The position numbers and the translations under genes are program-made. From Streptosporangium amethystogenes (GTDB lineage: Bacteria; Actinomycetota; Actinomycetes; Streptosporangiales; Streptosporangiaceae): a stretch of 64,000 nt of DNA. Position 1 is the stretch's first letter; every line of letters begins with the position of its first letter. Shown piece after piece: positions 15,638 through 26,182 of the stretch. Where the stretch lies: assembly GCF_000721075.1 (NCBI RefSeq), contig NZ_JOEQ01000028.1, positions 1-64,000 on the forward strand, read 5' to 3'. The notes beneath the pieces were generated by a model, which worked only from the letters and a program-made list of their open reading frames with translations, searched no databases and was not told the origin of the DNA.

Positions 15638-16774
15638 TCAGCGAACCAGCCGGAAGAACGCGCGGATATCGGTGACCAGCAGGTCCGGTGCCTCCATCGC
15701 GGCGAAGTGGCCGCCCCGGTCGAACTCCGACCAGTGCACGACGTTGTGTTCGCGCTCGGCGATCCGCCGGACCCCGGCGTCGCCGGGGAAGACGGCGACG
15801 CCGTGCGGCAGCGCCGAGTACTCGGCCACCGCCCCCCACCTCTTCTGCCCCTCCTTGTAGAGGCGGGCAGACGAGGCGGCGGTCCCGGTGAACCAGTAGA
15901 TGCTCACGTCGGTGAGCATCTGGTCGATGTCCACCGCGCCCTCGGGCAGCTCGTGGGCCGGGTCGGTCCACTCCTTGAACTTCTCCACGATCCAGGCCAG
16001 CTGCGCCGCGGGCGAGTCGTGCAGCCCGAACGCGAGGGTCTGCGGCCGGGTCGCCTGGATCATCGCGTAGCCGGCCCGGTCCTGGTCCTGGTACTGGCCG
16101 AGGCGGGTGAGTTCCGCCTGGGTCAGCCCCTCGAACTCGGCCGGATCGCCAGTCGGGAACCCGAGCGCGCCGTTGACATGCACGCCGACGACGTTCTGGG
16201 GCGCGGCGCGGCCGAGCATCGGCGAGATGACCGAGCCGCTGTCGCCGCCCTGCGCGCCGTATCGCTGGTAGCCGAGCCGGTCCATCAGCTCCGGCCATGC
16301 CCGCGCGACCCGCTGCAGGTCCCAGCCGGTCTCGGTGGTGGGGCCGGAGAAACCGAACCCGGGGATCGACGGGGCGACGATGTGGAACGCGTCGGACCGG
16401 TCACCACCGTGTGCCGCCGGGTCGGTGAGCGGTCCGATGACCTTCATGAACTCGGCGACCGAGCCAGGCCAGCCGTGCGTGAGGATCAGCGGCAGCGCGT
16501 CGGGTTCGGGCGAGCGGACGTGCAGGAAGTGGATGTTCTGGCCGTCGATCTCGGTGGTGAACTGCGGATACTCATTGAGCGCCGCCTCCTGTTTCCGCCA
16601 GTCGTACGCCGTCCGCCAGTACTCGGCCAGCTCCTTCGCGTACGAGGACGGGACGCCGTACGACCAGCCGGTGCCGGGCAGCTCGTCCGGCCAGCGGGTG
16701 CGGGCCAGACGTTCGCGGAGGTCGTCCAGGTCGGCCTGCGGGATATCGATGCGGAACGGGGTGATTTTCGCCAT
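15638..16774 (-). CDS. epoxide hydrolase (EHN family)
   Basis: This 378-residue protein has the N-terminal epoxide-hydrolase domain ([20 protein letters not shown], then [13 protein letters not shown]) followed by an alpha/beta hydrolase core: [10 protein letters not shown] oxyanion loop, GGDSGS with the nucleophilic aspartate, and [20 protein letters not shown] with the histidine. It should open epoxides to diols. The ATG at 16774 fits the homology; a TTG two codons earlier is also in frame. It diverges from a WYL regulator with a 6-base inverted repeat in the 63-base gap, so it is probably that regulator's target. Confidence 0.9.
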   Translation of the reverse strand: MAKITPFRIDIPQADLDDLRERLARTRWPDELPGTGWSYGVPSSYAKELAEYWRTAYDWRKQEAALNEYPQFTTEIDGQNIHFLHVRSPEPDALPLILTHGWPGSVAEFMKVIGPLTDPAAHGGDRSDAFHIVAPSIPGFGFSGPTTETGWDLQRVARAWPELMDRLGYQRYGAQGGDSGSVISPMLGRAAPQNVVGVHVNGALGFPTGDPAEFEGLTQAELTRLGQYQDQDRAGYAMIQATRPQTLAFGLHDSPAAQLAWIVEKFKEWTDPAHELPEGAVDIDQMLTDVSIYWFTGTAASSARLYKEGQKRWGAVAEYSALPHGVAVFPGDAGVRRIAEREHNVVHWSEFDRGGHFAAMEAPDLLVTDIRAFFRLVR

Positions 16775-16796
16775 GTCCAAGACGTTAGAAGCCGGT

Positions 16797-16815
16797 TAGG
16801 ACAGACCCGGTCCTA
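16797..16815. promoter_or_regulatory. inverted repeat in the epoxide hydrolase/WYL divergon
   Basis: TAGGAC (16797-16802) and GTCCTA (16810-16815) flank a 7-base spacer. It is the only dyad in the short gap between the two divergent genes. Confidence 0.5.
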
Positions 16816-16837
16816 GGATGCGGGCAAGGTGGAAAGC

Positions 16838-17839
16838 ATGTTGGAGACCTCGGCTCGACTTCTCAGATTGCTGTCCCTCCTGCAGACCCACCGGGACTGG
16901 TCCGGCGCGGAGCTCGCGGAGCGGCTCGGCATCACGATGCGGACCGTACGGCGGGATGTGGACCGGCTGCGGGAACTGGGTTATCCCGTGCACGCCACAG
17001 CAGGCACGCCGGGCTACCGGCTGGGCGCCGGGTCCGACCTGCCCCCGCTACTGCTCGACGACGACGAGGCGGTCGCGGTCGCGGTGGGGCTGAGGACGGC
17101 CGCCGGGGGCACGGTCGCCGGAATCGAGGAGACATCCGTACGGGCGCTCACGAAGCTCGAACGAGTGCTGCCCTCACGGCTGCGGCATCGCGTTCACGCG
17201 CTGCAGTCGATGACCGTGCCCATGACGGGGGCCGCGGCGCCGGTGGACCCCGAGGTACTGACCGCCATCGCCGCGGCCTGTCGAGATCATGAGGGACTGC
17301 GGTTCGACTACCGGTCGCACGAGGGTCAGGAGAGCCGCCGTTCAGCCGAGCCCCATCGGCTCGTGCATTCGGGGCGCCGCTGGTATCTCGTGGGCTGGGA
17401 CGTCGGCAAGGAGGACTGGCGAACCTATCGGGTCGACCGGCTGCGCCTGAGGACGCCGAACGGGCCCCGCTTCCTCCCTCGGGACCCGCCTGACGAGGAC
17501 CTCGCCGCCTACATGTCCCGGGCGATCTCCAGTGCTCCGTACCGCTATCAGGCGCGCTTCACCATGCACGCCCCGGCGGAGGTGGTGACCGGGCACATGC
17601 CGCCGACGATGGGGACGGTGGAGCCTGTCGACGCGGAGACCTGCGTCCTCCTGTGCGGTGCGAACAACCTCGACGAGATCATCGTGTGGGTCGCCCTGAT
17701 GGACATCGGGTTCGAGGTCCATGAACCGCCGGAGCTGATCGAGCGGATCGGCGTCATGGCCGACCGTCTCCGGGCGGCATCAGGAACCACGGCCAAGGGC
17801 CTCGGCGGGGTGGACGACTTCGGTCGCCCGCTCGGCTGA
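16838..17839 (+). CDS. WYL-domain transcriptional regulator (YafY type)
   Basis: This 333-residue protein has an N-terminal HTH_11 domain (LLSLLQTHRDWSGAELAERL, then RTVRRDVDRLRELGY), a linker and a WYL domain (HRLVHSGRRWYLVGWDV, then DWRTYRVDRL) with the WYL C-terminal extension. WYL proteins sense ligands, often nucleic acids or small molecules. The ATG at 16838 has an AAGGTGG ribosome site; a GTG lies at 16829. It diverges from the epoxide hydrolase and probably controls it. Confidence 0.9.
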   Translation: MLETSARLLRLLSLLQTHRDWSGAELAERLGITMRTVRRDVDRLRELGYPVHATAGTPGYRLGAGSDLPPLLLDDDEAVAVAVGLRTAAGGTVAGIEETSVRALTKLERVLPSRLRHRVHALQSMTVPMTGAAAPVDPEVLTAIAAACRDHEGLRFDYRSHEGQESRRSAEPHRLVHSGRRWYLVGWDVGKEDWRTYRVDRLRLRTPNGPRFLPRDPPDEDLAAYMSRAISSAPYRYQARFTMHAPAEVVTGHMPPTMGTVEPVDAETCVLLCGANNLDEIIVWVALMDIGFEVHEPPELIERIGVMADRLRAASGTTAKGLGGVDDFGRPLG

Positions 17840-17981
17840 GAGGCCGGCGGGCGTCGCAGACCGTGTGTAGGGTGAAACGGCGCCACCCGGCGGCCTTCTC
17901 CGAGACCATGTCGAACAAGGTGGCCGACAGGCCGATGGCCTTGACCTGTCCCAGCTCCACGATCTTCAGAGCCGCCTCATG

Positions 17982-18458
17982 TCAGCGCGCCGTGGATTCA
18001 GCGCGTCGCTCATAACGCGAGCGTGCGAGGCGATGGGCCGTACACAGCAGCTCACGGGTTGCCGCTCCAGTACGCGAGCCCGGGTTCACCACCGCCAGCC
18101 AGCCGACGGTGCCGTAGACGGGGTGCGCGATCACGGTGTCGGCGGCGCCGGGGTCGACCTCGGTGGTGGCTGATTCGCGTGGCGCGTGACCGGTCCACCG
18201 GACGAATGCCTCTTTTCCGGCGGAGATGTTCACGCGGAAGGTGTCCGGCCGGTCCAGGCGCGACGCCTCGTCACCGGGGTAGTCCTTGGTCACGACCGTC
18301 GCGAAGGGCTGGGTCGTCGTCGGGGTGACGCCATCGGGTGCGTAGTAGAAGAACGCGTCGCCCCAGCTGGTCTCCGGCGAGCCGTCGCCAGGTGCCGGCC
18401 TGAGGGTCAGGACGCCGTCGAGGCCGTCGATGAAGCTGATGATCTCGTCTATGGTCAT
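17982..18458 (-). CDS. DUF6194 family protein
   Basis: This 158-residue protein begins MTIDEIISFIDGLDGVLTLR and continues with GDGSPETSWGDAFFYYAPDG and PFATVVTKDYPGD, the strongly conserved opening of DUF6194. Its function is unknown; the fold is reminiscent of MmcQ/YjbR-like or pyridoxamine-oxidase-like small proteins, which I cannot confirm. It diverges from the double-MerR regulator, making it that regulator's most likely target. The ATG at 18458 is chosen because conservation starts there. Confidence 0.78.
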   Translation of the reverse strand: MTIDEIISFIDGLDGVLTLRPAPGDGSPETSWGDAFFYYAPDGVTPTTTQPFATVVTKDYPGDEASRLDRPDTFRVNISAGKEAFVRWTGHAPRESATTEVDPGAADTVIAHPVYGTVGWLAVVNPGSRTGAATRELLCTAHRLARSRYERRAESTAR

Positions 18459-18545
18459 GTGCTCCAGCGTCACATTAAAGTGCTTGTGGAGGCTTTGGGG
18501 CTGAGGGTGAGGGTCTTCAGGGTGTCAGGTCTCAAATCGCGGGAC

Positions 18546-19274
18546 ATGCGTACCGTCGACGTCGCGCGGCGTGCCGGGTACTCCGTCCAACAGGTGCGCA
18601 ATCTCGAACGCGACGGTGTGCTGCCGTCGGCGACGCGCACGGCTACGGGCTACCGGATCTATGGAGAGATACATCTGCAGTCCGCGTTGGCCTACCGGGC
18701 CCTCGCGGCAGGCGCGGGTCCGATCGAGGCCAAGAAGATCGTTCGGGCCGTCCACCGCCTTCCTGCCTCGCAGGTGCTCGCCCTGCTCGACGCGGCGCAT
18801 GCCCGGCTCGACGCGGAGCGCACGGAACTGAGGCACGCCGAGGAGGCCGCCCGGGCGATCTCCAGTGAGCCGCTCGAAGACGTGCGCGCATCGGACTCGA
18901 TGGGCGTCTCCGAACTCGCCTCCGCTCTCGGCGTGCGCCCTTCGACGTTGCGGCACTGGGATGCCGAGGATCTTGTCGTCCCTGACCGCGACCCCGCGCG
19001 AGGAACGCGACGATACACACCCGACCAAGTGCGGGACGCACGGATCGTTCATCAACTCCGCAGGGCCGGTTACCGCATCGCACCCCTTCGGGCCCTCATA
19101 CCGGAGCTACGGCGCGCCCGCCGATTGGCGGATGTCGCCTCCGCGCTGGCCACCAGAGACGTCGGCATCGCAGCTCGCTCCAGAGCCCTCCTCGACGGTG
19201 CCGCCGCACTCAGTGCCGTGCTCTCGCTCGCCACCTCAGCACCCCGCGACCCCACCGACGCGAAACCCGGGTAG
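18546..19274 (+). CDS. double-MerR regulator, TioE-like
   Basis: This 242-residue protein carries two MerR-type DNA-binding domains in one chain. The first is at residues 1-70 (MRTVDVARRAGYSVQQVRNL, GYRIYGE) and the second at about 118-190 (MGVSELASALGVRPSTLRHW, TRRYTPDQVRDARIVHQL). This arrangement is found in TioE-like regulators. Neither effector domain is evident beyond a short helical linker. It diverges from the DUF6194 gene by 87 bases. Having two recognition heads in one chain could let a monomer bind an asymmetric or direct-repeat site. Confidence 0.85.
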   Translation: MRTVDVARRAGYSVQQVRNLERDGVLPSATRTATGYRIYGEIHLQSALAYRALAAGAGPIEAKKIVRAVHRLPASQVLALLDAAHARLDAERTELRHAEEAARAISSEPLEDVRASDSMGVSELASALGVRPSTLRHWDAEDLVVPDRDPARGTRRYTPDQVRDARIVHQLRRAGYRIAPLRALIPELRRARRLADVASALATRDVGIAARSRALLDGAAALSAVLSLATSAPRDPTDAKPG

Positions 19275-19497
19275 GTACCCCAAGCCCCCGGGAGACCGGC
19301 GAGACGCATCGGCACAGGGGCTTCCCGGTATCAGGGAAGCTGTGAATCATGGGTGCGCCGCCTCTATGCCGGTCCACATCCGGACAAGGCCCCCGACGGA
19401 CAGGACCGGCGGCGACGAGGAGCTCGGCGTCGGGCTTGGGAGGATGTACGGGTTCGCCGGTGAGGCACGGCGAACGCTCCGATGTTGGGATGTGGTG

Positions 19498-20268
19498 ATG
19501 ACGAAGATCCCAGGTGCGCGCGAGGAGCTGGATCGGGCGGCTCGGTGGCTGCGCGGCCAGGTCCGGGCGGTCGTCGTGGAGCTGACCGGAGATCAGGACC
19601 TGGAGGTGGCGCTACCGGAGGCGCCGGCTATCACCTGTTGGGAGGAACCGCTGCGGTTCTCCTATTCCGTGCACGTCCAGCACACCATGAACGGTGAGCC
19701 GGGTGTTGATCCGGTGGAGGGCGCCAGGTCTCTGCTCGCGGCCGCCGGTTGGGACGTCACCGTGCTGAGAGATGTTCCCGGAGTGCCGACCAACATCGAG
19801 GCCAGGACCGGTGAGTTCCGCATGTCGCTGCTCATCTCCCAGGCGCGCGACTCCCTCACCGTCACCGGCCGGACCCCGGCGATGGCACTGCACGAACCCC
19901 GCAGGCTTCACCCCGTGAGCCCGGAATGCGCACGGTGCCGGCGGAGGCTGACGGCCCTGCGGGTTCTGCGTCGCCGCAACCTTTGGGGCGGTCAGGAACC
20001 ACAACCCAGGCACGAACTGTGGTGGGAGTGCTCTGGGTGCGGCTGGCTGGGCTACCAGCACCATGAGGGCGAGCAGTTGCACGCGATGCGGCGCCTGAAG
20101 GGCCGCGAGGGGAACTGTTTCTTCTGCGGCGAAGATCAGAGCAATGTCGCCAGTGAGATCTGGGAACAAGACGGCGAGCTGCGGGACTGGGTGGTGTGCC
20201 TGGACTGCGGCACCAGCAACGCCCGCCGTGTCGGGCACGCTCCCCGTGATGGCGGACCACCGGGCTGA
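19498..20268 (+). CDS. hypothetical protein with four CxxC knuckles
   Basis: I do not recognise this 256-residue protein. The N-terminal 120 residues form a mixed domain (ELDRAARWLRGQVRAVVVEL, then DPVEGARSLLAAAGWDVTVL). The C-terminal half holds four paired-cysteine motifs, CARC, CSGC, CFFC and CLDC, suggesting two zinc ribbons. The last pair is followed by GTSNARRVGHAPRD. A lone gene with three consecutive possible starts (GTG, GTG, ATG at 19492-19498). The zinc ribbons could bind nucleic acid or protein; there is no enzymatic motif. Confidence 0.6.
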   Translation: MTKIPGAREELDRAARWLRGQVRAVVVELTGDQDLEVALPEAPAITCWEEPLRFSYSVHVQHTMNGEPGVDPVEGARSLLAAAGWDVTVLRDVPGVPTNIEARTGEFRMSLLISQARDSLTVTGRTPAMALHEPRRLHPVSPECARCRRRLTALRVLRRRNLWGGQEPQPRHELWWECSGCGWLGYQHHEGEQLHAMRRLKGREGNCFFCGEDQSNVASEIWEQDGELRDWVVCLDCGTSNARRVGHAPRDGGPPG

Positions 20269-20464
20269 CCCGGCTCGGGCGATGTGCTCCCGACTGTGGC
20301 CAAGCCGCCAGGCAGCCGAGCGCGACGGGCTGGTTGGACGTAACGTCCTTAGTCGTCCCCCCGGGTCACGCCGCGTCCGCCGTGACCAGCCTCTGACTGA
20401 GACGTTGTTCTTCCTCACACCTGGGCTCTCCACTCGGGTCGACGCCACCGGAGGAGAAGCAGCC

Positions 20465-20674
20465 GTGAGTGATCGACTTCATCTGATCGTCGGCCCCGTG
20501 TGCTCGGTGCGTGACATCACCGACAGCTGCCGCATCACGATCTTTGTGCCAGAACCCAGGATCACCCCGGTGGGACGGCGGGGTTCGGTGTTCACGGGCG
20601 GGCTGCGGCGTACAGGATGTCGCGCATGCCGGGCAGCGCCTCCCGATCTTCTCGCCAGACCAGCCGCAGGCTGA
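20465..20674 (+). pseudogene. 5' end of an unrecognised gene, truncated
   Basis: A GTG with GGAGGAG in front begins a plausible N-terminus, VSDRLHLIVGPVCSVRDITD, then SCRITIFVPEPR. After about 40 residues the frame becomes Arg-rich and runs into the opposite LysR remnant. The good ribosome site argues it was a real gene start. The 196 bases between 20269 and 20464 hold nothing I can assign. Confidence 0.35.
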
Positions 20675-21053
20675 GATCCATGAGCGGAAGGTCGAGTGGG
20701 ACTAGGGCGCCGGAGCGGAGACTGTCGGCGACCGCGAACCGGGGTAGCAGCGAGATTCCGAGTCCGTGTTCGGCCCATGCGCGCATCACCGGGACGCCTC
20801 CGACTTTGATCCGTTTGGGACCCGAGCCAAGGATCTTGTTCCCAACCATCCAGAACGAGCACTCTGGCACATTGACCAGGAGTCGCTCGTGCTTGAGGTC
20901 CTCGGGAGTCAGCGCGGCTCGGGCGGCGAGCGGATGGGCGGGTGCGGATACCAGGGCGAGTGGGACCGGGTCGAGGTCGAGTGCGACAGCGGCGTCGGTC
21001 ACGGTCCGGTGCCGGACGACGGCCTGGAAGGTTCTGAGCTGGCGCAACTCCAC
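20592..21053 (-). pseudogene. LysR regulator with its middle deleted
   Basis: It starts as a LysR protein (VELRQLRTFQAVVRHRTVTD AAVALDL) and then jumps into the late substrate-binding domain (DPVPLALVSAPAHPLAARAA, HGLGISLLPRFAVADSLRSG). The recognition helix and the first half of the effector domain, about 120 residues, are missing, yet the frame is preserved and the natural stop is kept. It faces the equally damaged MFS gene at 21189. It cannot bind DNA. Confidence 0.75.
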
Positions 21054-21188
21054 GCGGGGAGGAACGACGCCGAGCGTTCGCAAATTCCGAATGAGACGTG
21101 CGGCTATGGCGGTGGAGCCGCTGGTCCGCTGAAACGCACGGTGGGTTACGTCAATCTTCGCCCATTGTCTTCGGGAGCTGTCTCAGAC

Positions 21189-21970
21189 ATGACCCTTGGG
21201 AACTCACCCATGCCGGTGTCGGCGAACCCCCATCCGGGACGGGGGCGCGCTCACGCGCTGGCGGGCATCTCGCTGGGCTACTTCACGGTTCGCAGGCATG
21301 GGCCCACGCCGCGTGGTCGTCGGTGGGGCTCGGGGTGTCGGTGCTGGTGTTCTACGGCCTGGAGCGTCGCAGCCAGGCGCCGGTCTTGAACCGGGCTCTG
21401 CTGCGGTCAGGCCGGGTGCGGGCCGGACTGCTGGCCGCCGCGGCGGTGAACTTCGCGTTGACCGGGAGTCTGTTCGTCTTGCCGCTGCTGTTGCAGCAGG
21501 AGTGGCACCTGGGCCCGCTGCAGACCGGGCTGGCTTTCCTGCCGCTGACCGTTCCCTTCGCAGCCAACCCGCCGTTCACGGGCAAGATCGTGGCACGGGT
21601 GGGTCCTCGCCGTCCGATTCTGGCCGGCTTGGTGCTACTGGCCGCTGGCGGTGCTGTGCTGGCCGGCGTGGTCTTCGCCGACGGCGGCTATCCATGGCTC
21701 GCGGTGGGCCTCCTGATGACCGGCTTCGGTGTCTCCTATGCCTTGCCGGCCCTGGTCACGGCCATTGTCAGCGTCGCCCCGGCGGGGATGGCCGGTGCGG
21801 CAGGCGGCCTGCTCAACGCTGTGCGCCAGGTCGGTGCTACCCTCGGTGTCGCCTTTATGGGTGCCGCCGTCGCCGCGGGCACTGGATGGGCCCTGCTGGT
21901 ATCGGCCGCGGTCTGCACCATCGCCTGGTTCGTGTTCGCTCTTACGCGCGGTGGGAAGACGACCGGATGA
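21189..21970 (+). pseudogene. MFS drug exporter with its N-terminal half deleted
   Basis: A plausible start (MTLGNSPMPVSANPHPGRGR, then ALAGISLGYFTV) is followed near 21291 by an abrupt frame change into the C-terminal half of a DHA2-like exporter (VLVFYGLERRSQAPVLNRAL, LFVLPLLLQQEWHLGPLQTG, AGAAGGLLNAVRQVGATLGV). Helices 2-7 or so are missing. It ends normally at 21970. It was presumably controlled by the divergent LysR gene, which has lost its middle too. Confidence 0.75.
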
Positions 21971-22102
21971 CGCCGAACCAGAGCAAATACGGACATGTTG
22001 CGCCCAGCTGACTTGGGCACCTGCCGGGCCGCTACTGTGCGCGCGATACCGCGGGGCTGGATCAGCGCCCGTCCGTGAAGACAGATCATGGAGATCCTCT
22101 CA

Positions 22103-22819
22103 CTACTGAAAGGTCTGGCTGCGTTCGATGAGGTCGAGCAACGCCCCAGTGATCTGTCGTAGGACGACGATGGTCTCCTCGGCGGCCGTGGCGATGGCCG
22201 ACTCACCGGGGGCGACGGGGGGTTCGAGCAGCTGGGCCACGGTGTCTGCGAGGATCTCGGCGGGGTCGTCGACGCCGAGGGGTGCGGTGGCCGGGTCGGA
22301 CATGACGGCGCCGAACCCGGTGAGTACGGCGTGCACGGCGTAGGTCAGGTCGGGCAGAGGGCGGTCGTGGCGGATCAGGCCGTGGCGGTGATAGATCGGC
22401 AGGCCCATCTCGCACAGGGCGCTGGGCGTGGTGCGGGCGAACAACTCGCGGTCGCCGACCTGCTGGGTGAGCAGCCGCAGCAGGTCGGCATCGCCGCCTT
22501 GCACGCGGCGTGCCAGGGGCAGCCGCAGTCCGGTGCGGATCAGCAGCGGGGCCAGGCGGCGCGGCAGCACGGTGGTGGGATCGGCGGTGATGCGGGCGAT
22601 GATCTCATTCAGGAAAGTCAGCAGTTCGCGGGCGAGCAGCCCGAGGATGAGGTCTTCCTTGGCGGGCCAGTACAGGTAGACGGTGCCCTTGCCGACCCCT
22701 GCCGCCTGGGCGATCTCGCTGACGGTGACCTTGCGCACACCATGGTCGAGCACCAGCTCCCGTGCGCTGTCCAGAATGCGGGCGGCTTTGCGCGAGTGGC
22801 GCTCGATCAGCTGGCTCAC
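22103..22819 (-). CDS. TetR regulator, partner of the flavoprotein
   Basis: This 238-residue TetR protein has RHSRKAARILDSARELVLDH, then VTVSEIAQAAGVGKGTVYLY (recognition helix). Its long C-terminal domain ends VVLRQITGALLDLIERSQTF. The GTG at 22819 is the most likely start, although the ribosome site is weak. It lies 53 bases after the flavoprotein gene in the same direction, so both are probably made from one transcript starting near the perfect operator at 24132-24159. Confidence 0.82.
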   Translation of the reverse strand: MSQLIERHSRKAARILDSARELVLDHGVRKVTVSEIAQAAGVGKGTVYLYWPAKEDLILGLLARELLTFLNEIIARITADPTTVLPRRLAPLLIRTGLRLPLARRVQGGDADLLRLLTQQVGDRELFARTTPSALCEMGLPIYHRHGLIRHDRPLPDLTYAVHAVLTGFGAVMSDPATAPLGVDDPAEILADTVAQLLEPPVAPGESAIATAAEETIVVLRQITGALLDLIERSQTFQ

Positions 22820-22872
22820 CTGAGTTGGTCTCTTCTTTCGTGCTCTTCGTGTTCTTCGTGCTGGAGTCGGGA

Positions 22873-24054
22873 TCACACGGCGGCGACGTCGAAGGTTTTG
22901 TTCTTCATGCCGCGGCCGTTCATTATCTTGCCCATGGCCTGCCCGATGACCGGCGTGTGCATGAGGCGCAGCATCGCGGTGCGCATGATCTGTTCCGTGC
23001 GGTCGTGTGGGGTGAACAGCCGGCGCATGGTCAGTGCGGTGTTCTGCTCGGTATGGATGAACGGCCGCATGCGGGCCTCCCACGCCTGCAGCGCGCCGGG
23101 CAGGTCGTTGGGATGCCGCTGTAACAGGGTCCCCAGCAGTTCGCCTCCGGCGATGCCACTGGAGGCGCCCATGCCCGTGTACAGGGTCAGGCACCAGGCG
23201 GCATCGCCGACCAGGACGACCTGGCCGCTGTGCCAGCGCGGCATCCTGACCTGGTGCACCGAGTCGAACAGATGATCCGGGGCCTGCTCGAACGCTGTGA
23301 ACAAGTTTTCCAGCAGGGGCCCGGGGGGCTGCGGGCCGAAGGCGGCGCGGATGGACTCGATCGCCGGGTGGGCGAACTCGGCGTCGATGTCGTCGGTGCG
23401 GTAGGAGAACAGCAGGCCCGGAGCGTGATCGGAGAAGGGGAAGATCCACGCCGAGCGTCCCGGCTCGGCCAGAACCAGGCCCTGCTCCTGGCCGAAGCCC
23501 TCGACCGGCTTGTCCAGGACGGTGGCGCCGATCATGTAATTCAGCGGATGCAGGTAGTCCTCGGGGCCGAAGGCCAGCCTGCGCACGGTCGAGCGCATCC
23601 CGTCGGCGCCCACCACCAGGTCGAAGCGCTCGGTGACGGTGACGCCTGAGGCGGTGTCGTGCAGGGTGACCTCAGCTGCGGAGTCGTCCTGGGTGATGCG
23701 GGTGGGCACGGTGGAGTAGCGGATCTCCACATCGTCCGGCAGCGCGGAGAACAGCGCCTGCTCGATGTCGCCACGCAGCAACAACCGAGGTCCACCGGGC
23801 AGGTTGGCCGGGTTCATGCCAGGGCTGCGGCGCCCTGCCCGGCTCATTTCGTGGACGGAGAGCCGCGGATGACTGCGGTCACCGATCGCCTCCAACGCGC
23901 CCAGCCGTCTCGCGGAGGCGACACCGGTGCCGAACAGCATGATGAAGTACCCGCTTGAGCGGCGCCCGGCGGCTCGCTCCGCCAGCACCGGCTCCCAGCC
24001 GATCTGCCGGAGCCGTAGCGCGGTGGCAATGCCCGCGATCCCGAGGCCGACCAC
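22873..24054 (-). CDS. FAD-dependent monooxygenase/oxidoreductase
   Basis: This flavoprotein of about 393 residues belongs to the PHBH/UbiH class: VVGLGIAGIATALRL (FAD GxGxxG), ERFDLVVGADGMRSTVRRL (DG motif) and VVLVGDAAWCLTLYTGMGAS (GD motif). The substrate side carries no decisive signature; relatives hydroxylate aromatic or tetracycline-like compounds. The start is odd. Homology reaches back to codons reading IKDTAQRRRALVVGLG, but the only codon in the expected place, after AAAGAGAG, is ATC rather than ATG. The nearest legal start is the GTG at 24054 inside the FAD motif. It may use a rare start or be newly inactivated. Confidence 0.8.
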   Translation of the reverse strand: MVGLGIAGIATALRLRQIGWEPVLAERAAGRRSSGYFIMLFGTGVASARRLGALEAIGDRSHPRLSVHEMSRAGRRSPGMNPANLPGGPRLLLRGDIEQALFSALPDDVEIRYSTVPTRITQDDSAAEVTLHDTASGVTVTERFDLVVGADGMRSTVRRLAFGPEDYLHPLNYMIGATVLDKPVEGFGQEQGLVLAEPGRSAWIFPFSDHAPGLLFSYRTDDIDAEFAHPAIESIRAAFGPQPPGPLLENLFTAFEQAPDHLFDSVHQVRMPRWHSGQVVLVGDAAWCLTLYTGMGASSGIAGGELLGTLLQRHPNDLPGALQAWEARMRPFIHTEQNTALTMRRLFTPHDRTEQIMRTAMLRLMHTPVIGQAMGKIMNGRGMKNKTFDVAAV

Positions 24055-24131
24055 CAGCGCACGGCGACGCTGAGCCGTGTCCTTGATGACAACTCTCTTT
24101 CCTGTCGTGTCAGCGTCGCCCTATCCGACTA

Positions 24132-24159
24132 ACTGACCAATTCGATTCAATTGGTCAGT
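24132..24159. promoter_or_regulatory. TetR operator, perfect 11-base inverted repeat
   Basis: ACTGACCAATT (24132-24142) and AATTGGTCAGT (24149-24159) flank cgattc. This is the classic shape of a TetR-family operator. It lies about 80 bases upstream of the flavoprotein/TetR operon, which supports autoregulation. Confidence 0.8.
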
Positions 24160-24300
24160 AGGTGATAAAGGCCACCACCGACACCGACGAGGAGGGATGA
24201 GCCCCAGGTGTTGTGTTCAGCCGACGGCGGCATCGCCGTACGCGGCGAGTCACCGCTTCGGGAGCAGCTTGTCCGTCCACAGGGGACGACAAAAGGCAAA

Positions 24301-24326
24301 GGCAGGGAGGTTGCCCACTCCCTGCC
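24301..24326. promoter_or_regulatory. hairpin in the rifamycin monooxygenase leader
   Basis: GGCAGGGAG and CTCCCTGCC form a perfect 9-base stem around gttgccca, 24 bases upstream of the RAE-like repeat. It could be a terminator that insulates the leader or part of the extended regulatory element. Confidence 0.5.
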
Positions 24327-24349
24327 ACTCTCAACGTATAGCGCACCGG

Positions 24350-24368
24350 GGGGCTTGCGGCAAGACCC
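24350..24368. promoter_or_regulatory. rifamycin-associated element (RAE)-like inverted repeat
   Basis: GGGGCTTGCGGCAAGACCC has GGGCTTG and CAAG-CCC arms around CGG. From memory this agrees with the conserved 19-base RAE reported upstream of rifamycin-inactivating genes in actinomycetes. It lies 190 bases before the ATG of a gene that itself encodes a rifamycin monooxygenase, which is strong mutual support. No second copy occurs in the window. Confidence 0.75.
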
Positions 24369-24501
24369 GGGTGGTGATGCAGAATCGGCGGCCGAGGCCA
24401 GAACCTGCGGAAATCAGGGATTCGCGATTTTGTCGACGCGTAGGTTTCGCGGGACGTCGAACCGTCGATGGGAGTCGCGGTGCGGAGTCGCGGGTGTGTG
24501 A

Positions 24502-25989
<1,488 letters not shown>

Positions 25990-26182
25990 GCGCACAGTTG
26001 CGGCTCGAAAGGGTGGGGGCCTGTCTCCGGCGAAGGTCACCCGCAAGCAGGGCACCGCGTCGACCGAGGCGATCCTGCGCCGGTCCACCGAGTCCGCCTC
26101 TCACCCGACCTACCAGGCCATGCCGGAGGTCGGAGTCGACTGGTCGATGCCAGTCGACTCCGGGTGCTCAACGTCGTATACC

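Noticed and set aside
17840-17981. Minus-strand frame starting MELGQVKAIGLSATLFDMVS
   Set aside because: The beginning looks protein-like, but after about 25 codons it becomes noise and overlaps the WYL gene; no family could be named.
22819-23449. Possible 210-residue N-terminal extension of the TetR protein
   Set aside because: The upstream codons are His/Arg/Pro-rich noise within the flavoprotein gene. TetR similarity starts at the GTG at 22819.
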